DNA of 64,000 bases from Monocercomonoides exilis (Eukaryota; Preaxostyla; Oxymonadida; Polymastigidae). This document shows, piece after piece, positions 55,331 through 64,000 of the stretch (position 1 is the first letter of the stretch; every line of letters starts with the position of its first letter). The DNA lies in NCBI GenBank assembly GCA_001643675.2, contig LSRY02000018.1, forward strand, positions 558,001 to 622,000, written 5' to 3'. Position numbers and translations under genes: made by a program. The notes under the pieces were generated by a model that did no database searches, was not told the DNA's origin, and was given only the letters and a program-made list of their open reading frames with translations.

Positions 55331-57312
55331 TGGTTATCAACAACATGCTGCTGTCATTTGAGTATGCATTGTGTGTGTGATCGATCCTTCCATTTCTCCA
55401 CTCGCATTTTCATTGGAGTTGCAATTTCCATCGCAATCTTCATCTTTTCCTTTTTTTTCGTCTTCTTTCTTTTCTTTCTTTTTTCTTTTTGTTCAATTCA
55501 TCTTTAAGCAACTCTCAATGTTCTATTTTCTTTTTTCTTTTTTTCTTCCTTATCATTTCACTTTCTTTTTCAATCATACAACCTCTGAATATCTTTTTCT
55601 TGAAGAATTTTTGTCTAATTTCTTCTTCGACCATATCGTTAACTTTTTTCTTTCTCTTATTGCTTTTAACAAGATTTGCCAGATATACTCTCTCAAATTT
55701 ACAAAAAATGATCTTTTCCCTTCATTTATTATATACCGATTTCATAAGTGAGTGATTCATGCTCTTTTTCCATATGAAAACATGACTGAAAATGCATTTG
55801 CCTAAATCGTCATGCCAGAAAAAAATAATATGTGATTTAAAAAAATTTTTCAAAAAACCTAACCTATATCTTTAAATGTTAATTGATCTTTAGTAACTTT
55901 ATTCTTTCTTCTTCTTCAAACACTGATCCTAATTTGCTGTGAAACTTACCTGTCTCTTCTTCTCTTTTTTTCTGCTTTATCAAAAAAATAACCAAAGTCA
56001 TGCCCGCAGTTTTGCTTGCTCTCAAATATCTGATAAAACTCTAAATTGAAATAAAAACGAGGAAGTGGAAGAGGAAGAAGTGATGCAATCGAAATGCTAT
56101 GAAAACGATGGAAGAAATGAAGGCAGTGACGTTAAAGAAGAAGTTGAAGAAGACGACGAATAAGAAGAAAAACATAAAGAAGGATGTGAAGAGTGAGAGA
56201 AAAATGTGAAAGAGATGCATAAAAAACGAAACATTTGATAACATTTCAGTTATTTGAAGAGAAAATGAAAGAGACAAGGAAAATCAACATGATGAGATAT
56301 CATATTGACGAAAGTGGTTATCCTGAAAAACAGAAATTTAAGGAATGAAAAGCAAAATGCATTAAAACTGCCAAGTCACCTTCCATTTTTTGAAACAGAA
56401 CTTTTAACAGCTTTGTGCAACGATAGTATTCAGCCCAACAATAAAAGATTAGACGATGATGAGGCATCAATTGCTGCTGAAGCGAAGAACAGTGCAAAAT
56501 CTCATGCAAAATTAGAAGGCGAGAAGTTCCATATGGAGAAGCTGCAATGATGTTATGACGCTTGGCCAATAAATCAAAAATAAGATGGAACAATGTGCAA
56601 ATCATGAAAAAGTGGAAGTTCTAAGGATTAATATAAATCAAGTGTTTCATAATATTAATAAAAACAATATATCTGCTATCAAGAGATCGGCTTTCACCAT
56701 CGTGCTTTTTATATTTAGGAAACAGATAGTAATAGCATGAATACAACAATCTGCTCTTTTTTTCAATGAAATAATTTTCGTAAAATAATTCAAATTTTTT
56801 TTAACATTTTGTTTCATGTCGAATCAAAAAATTGTTGGTCCAATTGCAAGAATAACTTGTTTTGATTCTGGTTGTTGCTGTGATTTTCCGTTCACACTCT
56901 CACTGAAAATTGGATCATTTCGAAATTTCACAACCAAATGCATTTATGCATGAATAGATGTGACGGTTTTCCGAATAACTTTCAAAAACATGAATGTTCA
57001 GCACAATGATTGCCACTCGATGCATATTTCACAGACAAGTTTCTGAAAGTGCAGTCATGTCTTTGTTGTTTTTTTCTCATTCTTACATCAGAAAATAGTC
57101 TTTTGATGATAAAGCCGAAATTTTAAAAATATGAAACCCAATTTTGTTGTGAAATGTAATTGTCCAATGTTAACTTTAATTATTCCGAACTGTCCAAACC
57201 GAATATAATCACATCTGATTTTGCACAACTTTTTGCGTTTAAATCGATTGTGATTATAAACGAAGTCGCTTTTCATAGAAAAAATAGAAAAAAAATGTAA
57301 ATTTATTAGGTT
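55331..57312. other. Mostly AT-rich stretch, no supported gene
   Basis: CT-rich low complexity at 55390-55650. The 81-codon plus frame at 56305 (ETELLTALCNDSIQPNNKRL, DDDEASIAAEAKNSAKSHAK) has reasonable complexity and could be a gene remnant, but nothing anchors it. Confidence 0.4.
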
Positions 57313-57320
57313 GGTTTTTT
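57313..57320 (+). repeat. Left target-site duplication of the Merlin element
   Basis: GGTTTTTT, identical to 59213-59220. Confidence 0.85.
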
Positions 57321-57453
57321 GGTAAATGCAGAAGATAGGGGTACCGATTTTTTTTGTTTGATCCTGGAAAAAATAAAATAAACAACAACAAATATATATA
57401 TTTGTAATATTCATATCACTTAAAGTTTTTTTTATTTTCACATTTTTGTAAAC

Positions 57454-57716
57454 ATATGGGAAATACTTTTTGATATCATATTTTTTCGATCAAAGTTTTC
57501 GAATTAACAATTTGTCGCAAATATTCAGAAATAAATCAAATGTTATTTCAAATGTCATAAATGAATTTCACTGTCTTTCTATGATAATGCACATTTGAAA
57601 GATAACAACTTGTAAAAATGAAACGCTTTTTTGTAAAATTTTTTGCAAATAACTGTGAATAAGAAAATTGTTCTCCCCACGAAAAAATATATGATTTCAA
57701 AAATAATCACCCATAT
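57454..57716 (+). mobile_element. MITE type A, copy 4, nested in Merlin
   Basis: The left end CATATGGGAAATACTTTTTG is followed by ATATCATATTTTTTCG; the right end TGATTTCAAAAATAATCACC then CATAT is the type A terminus. It directly abuts MITE B at 57713. Confidence 0.65.
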
Positions 57717-57960
57717 GGGTAATTCTTTTTGAAAAGTCGCAAATGTTTAATTTCTAAATAAATCAAAAATTTCATTTTTGGCTCAAATTTCTGTTTCAGC
57801 TCACAAATCTCCTCAAGAATGTTTGAAATAGCATTATCAATGAATAGATTTGATTGAAGTGAAGTTTGATATTAGTTAACAAAAATTTGAGCAAAATATA
57901 AAAATTGTGAAGTATTAGAAAATTAAACATTTGCGACTTTTCAAAAAGAATTACCCATAT
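57713..57960 (+). mobile_element. MITE type B, copy 2, nested in Merlin
   Basis: ATATGGGTAATTCTTTTTGA on the left, and its inverse TCAAAAAGAATTACCCATAT on the right. Its arms contain AAGTCGCAAATGTTTAATTT. It has the same A-then-B order and shared boundary as at 10204. Confidence 0.75.
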
Positions 57961-58149
57961 TATGCTCGTTTTTCAGAAAATATGGGATTGATCAGTTTTC
58001 GTTGTCATTTGATCCTGACTGAATTTGAAACAAACATATCTATTTCGAGATATTTAAGAATGTTTATGGACTTTGATTGCACTTGGACATGGTATCGAGT
58101 GCAATTACTTAATTGCTGTTCCAAAAAATGCACGAATTGTCAAAAACAA

Positions 58150-59051
58150 ATGAATTTATGTCTTAATATGGGGAAGCGTTGCTGGATATGAAAAAATTGC
58201 AAAAGAAAAATAAGTGTTTTTAAGGACATTTCGTTTTTCATGTCAAAGATTAGGATATCAAAACTTCTGCAACTTTTGCTATAATTATATATGAAATTAA
58301 GTTTCTAACAAATTTCGTATTTGGTGGGCATTAGCAGAGACATAGTTTCATATTGAGCAAGCGTTTCAAGAAAATCTGCTGTTGACACTGTTGCGAAAAT
58401 GGATTTGACATTGGGAGGATAAGAGTGCAACGTTGAAATAGATGAACCCGTTCTATGCAAAAGAGAATTATAAAAAGAAGGGGCTAAACAACAAATATGG
58501 ATCTTTGGTATGGTGGAGCGAAAAACTGATCGTAACCAAGGAAAATGTCTTATTGTCCGTGTTGTAAACAGAAAGAAAGAAACTTTTATACCCATTATTG
58601 AAAATTTCGTAAAAAAGCAGACAACAGTTTATTCTGACGAGTGGCGAGCGTATTCCTGTTTGAATTCTTTGGGTTTTAAACATTCAACGGTTTGCCATAA
58701 GTATCGGTTCAAAGATAAAATATCATCTGCTTGCACGAAAATTATCGAAGGGTTTTGGAGTCAATTAAGAAATTTTTTACCACGTACAAGTACAAGATTA
58801 AAACTTTAGATAATTATTTGGAAAGTTTTATGATGGAAAAAAACAAACCTTTACATTTTCACGAGTATGTTTGAATGATTCATGATTTTGAACATGCAAA
58901 GGAGTTCGAAAAACAAAAGGAGCAAATTGAAGATATTGTTGATGAAAACACAGAGACTGATAGCGATATAACTCTAACAGCTGAAGGATCATCGGACGAG
59001 GATCTAGGAGCAGGTGATGGCAGTGAAGCTTCTGAATACACTGAAAATTGA
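58150..59051 (+). pseudogene. Merlin/ISXO2-like transposase relic
   Basis: One frame from about 58150 to 58800: NMGKRCWI, TGA (58189-58191), KNCKRKISVFKDISFFMSKI, TAA twice, VGISRDIVSY, TGA (58354-58356), ASVSRKSAVDTVAKMDLTLG, TAA, ECNVEIDEPVL (first acidic residues), TAA, QQIWIFGMVERKTDRNQGKC, TTVYSDEWRAYSCLNSLGFK, and IEGFWSQLRNFLPRTS. A one-base shift near 58795 leads to YKIKTLDNYLESFM and an acidic tail ending at 59051. The IDE, SDEWRAY and IEGFWSQL motifs are those of DDE_Tnp_IS1595. The TGA after DIVSY lies where the family commonly has Trp. Confidence 0.85.
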
Positions 59052-59212
59052 GTTTTTTAATATTTTTTCACATTCGCAAAATATCACAAGAATTCACTCA
59101 ATGTTCTCATTTATTTTCTTAAAACTGCATCGAAATTGTCAATGAAGCTTTTTGAGTATATTCAAAAATTTTTCTATTAAAAAAATAGGTACCCCTATCT
59201 TCTGCTCTTACC

Positions 59213-60201
59213 GGTTTTTTTATCCGGACATTTTTTTTAATCCGAACATTTTTTTAATTGGCGTTTCTCAATAAATAAAAACTGAAAATAGAAATAGCAT
59301 ATTGAAACAGGTTTGAATACGTATTTAATGTTCATATTAAAAAATTTTTTTGTCAATTTTTGTTTTTGATGAAGATCTTGGGAATTTTTAATTTATTTTT
59401 GATCATTTGTTTTGTTTATTTTGGACTATCTTTCTTTTTTTGTTTATTTTTAACTACAAGGCCATGAAACACACACGATGAAGTTTTATTATTCCAAATG
59501 TTTTATGTTTTTTCCTATTTTTTCAGGAGTTATTCGCATTTCATCGTTTTTGACAAAATTCATGAAGAATTGAATATTTTGAATGATACGACATTTATTA
59601 GATATTTTTGATGATGTGAATGAAAAGGAAAATACTTTAAGGAAGACTTTATTTGGTTATAACTTTGTGAAGTATTGTTGCAATAGTTGTATCAATCAGT
59701 TTTTGATTATTACTTGTTTGTTCATTTCATTTTTGTTTCAATTTAATATAACTAACAAATGAAATATGCAAAGTATTTTAATATTTTTAACATGGCATGT
59801 TGTATTATTAATCGTAAAATACAACAACAGATTAGAAAATTTCAGTTTTTCATGATTTTTGTCAAAAACGATGAAATGCGAAAAACTCCTGAAATAATAG
59901 GAAAAAACATAAAACATTTGGAATAATAAAACTTCATCGTGTGTGTTTCATGGCCTTGTAGTTAAAAATAAACAAAAAAAGAAAGATAGTCCAAAATAAA
60001 CAAAACAAATGATCAAAAATAAATTAAAAATTCCCAAGATCTTCATCAAAAACAAAAATTGACAAAAAAATTTTTTAATATGAACATTAAATACGTATTC
60101 AAACCTGTTTCAATATGCTATTTCTATTTTCAGTTTTTATTTATTGAGAAACGCCAATTAAAAAAATGTTCGGATTAAAAAAAATGTCCGGATAAAAAAA
60201 C
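59213..60201. mobile_element. Fold-back element of about 1 kb
   Basis: Two arms of about 355 bp (59214-59570 and 59845-60201) are near-perfect reverse complements around a spacer of about 275 bp. The ends read GTTTTTTTATCCGGAC followed by a second AATCCGAAC, so a CCGGA-like motif is repeated in tandem. There is no coding frame. The true left end may lie beyond the Merlin insertion, since GGTTTTTT at 57313 would rejoin TATCCGG when Merlin is removed. Confidence 0.88.
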
Positions 60202-61210
60202 TACCCAAATTAATTTTGTGTCAATTTTTTTTGTTTTTTAAATTCTTCACAAAAAACACATTTTTCACTTGCGAAATTAATTTTTATCATAAATACACAT
60301 TATTTAGACTTATTTAATCACATTTTTGAAAAAGAGAAAAGTTGAGATTTTTGATCAAAAAATCGATTTTTCAATGAAAAATGAACCCTTAATAATAAAA
60401 AATGTGATATATATTTTCAGCCCTGTGATTATATGCGATGAAAAATGAATGAAAAATATGCCAAAAATGTCGGTGCATCGAAAAATATGACAACATACGA
60501 ATGTGATTATATTCGACGTGATCATATCCGGCTTTAACTGTTGCTTGCACAAATGGCAAAGAAGAAAAAGCGATTTTCATTCTTTTTAAATCAAATGAGG
60601 ATAGGAAAAAAAATGAAAGAACAATATGCGAAAGATATCTCTGGACGAAACATTAAACTTCTGATAATAATTTTTTAATAAAAAAGTTATTGAAAGAGAT
60701 GCACATAGTATCACATTTATATTCTTCACAATATGAACTTTGTGAATCATGGAATTTGAACAAATTTTATTTGTGCACAGACTGTAAGATTATTTAACAC
60801 GATATTTCATCAGGGTTTAAAACTCCAATAATATTACTCAGAAAAGTGTTCATTTGTTGAAGCAAACAAATATATTCGGAAAAAAACAGTGATTCATTCT
60901 GGGCAAAAGTATTTTTTTCATAATCATAAAAGCAATCACATTTTCAGAAATAAAATCGACCTTTGATGGATAATTTGGTGAATAAAGATATTTTTCTAAA
61001 AATTACAAACTTAATAAACTATAATGGTTTGTATTTTTTGATCAGCGGTGATTTTTCAAAAATTTTCACTCAGTCAGACATTGATTACGCAAAATAGTTC
61101 GATATAAAAAAAACAAAAACAATGCACAAAATAAAAGTTTGTTTTTTGTCATTAAAAAAAATTTGTTTAAATGAGTATTTATTTGTCTTTCACATTCATT
61201 TTATGAATTT
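60202..61210. other. AT-rich spacer with GTGATTATAT repeats
   Basis: Three similar words (GTGATTATATGCG near 60425, GTGATTATATTCG near 60500, GTGATCATATCCGG near 60515). The inverse CGAATATAATCAC is at about 57199. No coding frame. Confidence 0.45.
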
Positions 61211-61229
61211 CATTTATGAGTGATTGAAG

Positions 61230-64000
61230 ATTTGAGGTGAAGCAGAACGAGAAGGAGAGGAAGCACTGTTTGCATGGAATTCGAAAGAATGGATAACGAT
61301 GAATGGATTTGTGATGGAAGTGGAAGTGATTATTAATGGGAAATCACCAATCACAATGACAAGTGGAGTGAAATTGGAGATTTTGAATAGCAGAGTGAGT
61401 GGAGTGGAGGAAAATATGGAAGTTGCATGTGGAAATGGAGGAGGGGGATGTTTGAATGTTGGGATGGGAGTTATTGGGAATGTGAAAATTGAAGAAAGCA
61501 ATTTTTCATCAAGATGCTCAGGTGGAAGTGGGATGAAAGTGGGAGGGATGAAGATATCAGTGGGGAAGAGAGGGAGTTTGGAGATGAAAAATGTGAAATA
61601 TAATGAATGCGAAGTGCCGATAGAGGATGATGAGAATGGAGGAAAAGGAATGGGAGGAGGGATGTTTGTTGAATTGTCAGATGAAATGGGATTTTTAGTG
61701 TTGGAAGGAATGACATTTGAGGGATGCAATGCCTGGAAAGGGAATGATGTGTTTGTTTCAGGATGGTATCTGAGAGAGATTGTGAATGAGGAGAACCTGA
61801 AATGGGAGATAAAGGAAGAGGAGTTGGGATCATTGGATAAGCTGTGTTGGTGGGAGAGGAAGACAACAGGAGAGGAGGGATATGTGATTCCATTGGTTGT
61901 GTATCTGTGGAGCAACTGGAGTGGGGATGGGTTTGTCACTTTTGAAAGTGGAAAAGATTTCAGTGGTTGTGGGTATTCAGAAGCTCCATGCTCATCGATT
62001 GACCACTTGACATCACTTCGATATCCAACACTTGGAAAAGGCGAATACAAGATCAGCATTGTGGGATCAGGGTTGTTGATCCATTCCATAAAATTTTCTT
62101 TTTCATTTTGATTTATATCTTCATCTTCATCTTCATCATCAATTTCAGATTCACCAAAAGTGGTGATTGAAGGAACAAAGAAAGGCACAGCAGTGATTAT
62201 CAGTGTTGAAGATGAGAATGATGCAAATGGCAGTCCATTAATATCATCTGGCGTTGGTTTGACACAGGTAAATTTGTCATTCTCAAATCCAAATCCAAAC
62301 AGTCATCATGAGATATTGATCGAATCATCAGGAGCAAACATCTGTTTGTCAGTTGTGGATTGCTCATTTGGCTCATTAAATGGAATGGCAGATGCAGGGT
62401 TTTGTGCGATGAAAGTGAATGGAGGCAGAGTTGTTGTTCAAGGATGTTCGATGGATGCAGTTGGTTAGTTGAGAGGGTTCATCGCTTTCAGTGCAACAGC
62501 AACAAGGGAGGTGATTGTGGAGGATGTGAACATCTCGAATGTTGGGGTGAAGGAGAGAAGTCTGATATCGATGTTTGAGGATGAACAGACGAATGGGAAG
62601 AATATCAAAAGAGGGATGAATGGAGGGGAAAACAGGCATTCAAACAACGAAAAAGTGGTGATAAAAGTGAATGGGTCTTCGTTCACAAACATCACAAATG
62701 GAGAAAACAGAGTAGGGGTGATGAGTGTGGATTCGTTTGCGAGGGCAATGGAGTGTGTGTTGGAGGGGTGTTCGGTTACGAGTTGCAGGAGTGAAATGAG
62801 CGAGGAAGGAGGAGGGATGAAAGTGTGTCTGAAGAGATGAGAATCAGAAGTGAGAGTTGTTGGATGCTTGTTGTGGATGTGTTCGTGCTCGGGGGTGAAG
62901 GGAAGAGGAGGCGGGGTAATGATTGATGCACTTGACCCGAATGTGGAGCACACAAACACGGAAATGCCACAACTTGGGCTGAGATTGGATGATATCCGAT
63001 TCATGATGAATGATGCATTTGTGGGGAAGGATGTGTTCATCCGATGCGATTCGATTGTGTCACAGTTGAATGAAAGACTGTTTGGACTGGACTTCAACCA
63101 GGAAGCGCTGAAGTGGAAGTACTCGATGTGTGGGAGCGATGAAGAAGGTAAAGTTGATGTTGATCTGATCCCTCTGATCACATTCTTTCGTTTAGCACAG
63201 GTGTTTGTCTCTTTGAGTGGAAGAGATGACAGACAATGTGGGGCGCAGAACAATCCTTGCCTGAGCATTGGAAGTGCTATGAAGCACATTCAAAGAGGAG
63301 TGTGGAATTCCATTTGGATTGATGGGGAAGGTGTGATTGGTGGAGAGTGTGTGATTGGGGATATGAATGTGAAGAGTCTAAAGAAGACTCAATCGACAAT
63401 TATTCTTAATGGAAAGATGGAGATTGTGGAGGATGAAGGGAGTGTGGTTGTGTTCGTGAATGAGAGTTCCGTGGAGAAATGAAATTTCTTGTTTGGATTG
63501 AGCTTTGAATCAGAGTATTCATTCATTGTGAAAGTGAAGAATGGAACATTGGGGGTGAGTGAGCGTTGGTGGAAGAGTGTTGGAACGACGACACTTTTGA
63601 ACAGCATAATTGTGGAAGTGGAGTGGGTAGAGCTGGAGATGGAAAAATGTGTTGTCAGCAGTGTTTCCACTTCACAACAGATATTGTCAGTCTGTGAAGG
63701 GAGCAAGGCTGTGATATATCAGCTGAGGATGAGCGATATCGAGAGCGAGGATGGAGGGATTGTTGATGCGAAGAAAGCAAGGGTGGAGGCGAAGGAGATG
63801 TCGATGAGCAACATCACCAGACAGAACAGAGGGAGCATAGTGAAGATCGTTGATTGTGCAGAAAGAGTGGATTTGATGAAGTGCTCGATGAGGATGTGTT
63901 TGGGAAAAGAAGAGAAAGGATGGATGGTGAGTGTGTGGAACTGTGAATGTGTGAACGTTTATTGTTGTGAGTTTGATGGAGAAAAGGTGGAGAATGAAGA
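61230..64000 (+). pseudogene. Parallel beta-helix (pectin-lyase-like) surface-type protein, partial
   Basis: A single plus frame runs from about 61230 to the window end with no indel but with stops at 62109 (TGA), 62466 (TAG), 62838 (TGA) and 63480 (TGA). It is made of short strands with Gly/Asn turns: VIINGKSPITMTSGVKLEIL, GGGMFVELSDEMGFLVLEGM. Two long repeats are visible: KGNDVFVSGWY with GYSEAPCSSI, and about 410 residues later VGKDVFIRCDS with AQNNPCLSI. These CG..PC.SI and GGG motifs mark large surface/secreted-type proteins; a pseudokinase tail like that at 15 kb may follow outside. The 5' end is broken near 61210 by a TGA. The first stop could lie in an intron (AATTTCAG acceptor at 62148), but no donor keeps the frame. 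Confidence 0.75.

Larger units (their letters stand above)
57321..59212 (+). mobile_element. Merlin (IS1016/IS1595-like) DNA transposon
   Basis: 1,892 bp. Left end GGTAAATGCAGAAGATAGGG, then GTACC; the right end read inward is GGTAAGAGCAGAAGATAGGG, then GTACC, so terminal repeats of about 25 bp differ at two positions. A perfect 8-bp duplication GGTTTTTT flanks it, as expected for Merlin (8-9 bp). It contains an ISXO2-like transposase relic on the plus strand and, between left end and gene, MITEs A and B. It sits at the left edge of the fold-back element at 59214. Confidence 0.9.

Noticed and set aside
61214-62188. 324-codon open frame on the minus strand opposite the beta-helix gene
   Set aside because: It is Ser/Pro/Phe/Thr-rich with no motif, and mirrors the codon structure of the plus-strand beta-helix frame, whose repeats and Cys motifs are clearly real.
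1-64000. CRISPR array, integron, prokaryotic operon or large DNA virus/Maverick
   Set aside because: There are no evenly spaced direct repeats with unique spacers, no ribosome-binding pattern, and no capsid, protein-primed polymerase or packaging ATPase motif; introns and the ribosomal protein are eukaryotic.

Overview
This window reads as nuclear DNA of a unicellular eukaryote: AT-rich, with very short spliceosomal introns (about 42-98 nt), standard stop codons at the ends of recognisable housekeeping genes, and dense transposon debris. A degenerate family of parallel beta-helix (pectin-lyase-like) proteins, with a pseudokinase tail in one copy, and lineage-specific multigene families suggest an oxymonad/Preaxostyla protist (Monocercomonoides-like). 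That taxonomic guess is an inference from family style, not a proof.

Layout. 1-2.1 kb is degenerate. 2.15-4.95 kb is a complete-looking pogo/Tigger-type transposon with 46-bp terminal inverted repeats. 5.4-8.2 kb is the only clearly conventional gene cluster: ribosomal protein eS19 (three exons), a Sec20-like SNARE ending in KKDL, and a Pho80/P-type cyclin, all on the + strand. 8.2-12.4 kb is gene-free and holds MITEs and a 431-bp-arm palindrome. 12.5-18.9 kb holds two members of an all-helical gene family (A; one readable, one broken) around a beta-helix/pseudokinase relic. 19.4-26.4 kb holds a relic of a second family (B), microsatellites and a Ser-rich ORF. 26.6-29.7 kb is a decayed hAT transposase. 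30-32.9 kb holds a beta-helix fragment, a 396-bp palindromic MITE and a Tc1-type transposon with three in-frame TGA codons. 33-41.3 kb holds two more family B relics, a beta-helix fragment and a Ser-rich reading frame. 41.9-47 kb holds MITEs and a DIRS-like retroelement (gag, RT-RNase H, tyrosine recombinase, inverted ends). 47.9-53.3 kb has IS630/Tc1-like and Harbinger-like relics and a tRNA-like sequence. 54.2-55.3 kb is family B copy 4. 57.3-60.2 kb is a Merlin transposon with a perfect 8-bp target duplication, inserted at the edge of a fold-back element and itself carrying two MITEs. 61.2-64 kb is a beta-helix gene in one uninterrupted frame that contains four stop codons and runs off the window.

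The strongest global signal is how elements have died. In most relics the frame is intact or nearly so, and the stops are those one C:G-to-T:A transition gives (TGG to TGA, CAA/CAG to TAA/TAG, CGA to TGA). I interpret this as deamination-type or RIP-like decay, with stop-codon recoding as a weaker alternative. The best candidate for an undescribed system is family B, which appears four times as degraded dispersed copies.
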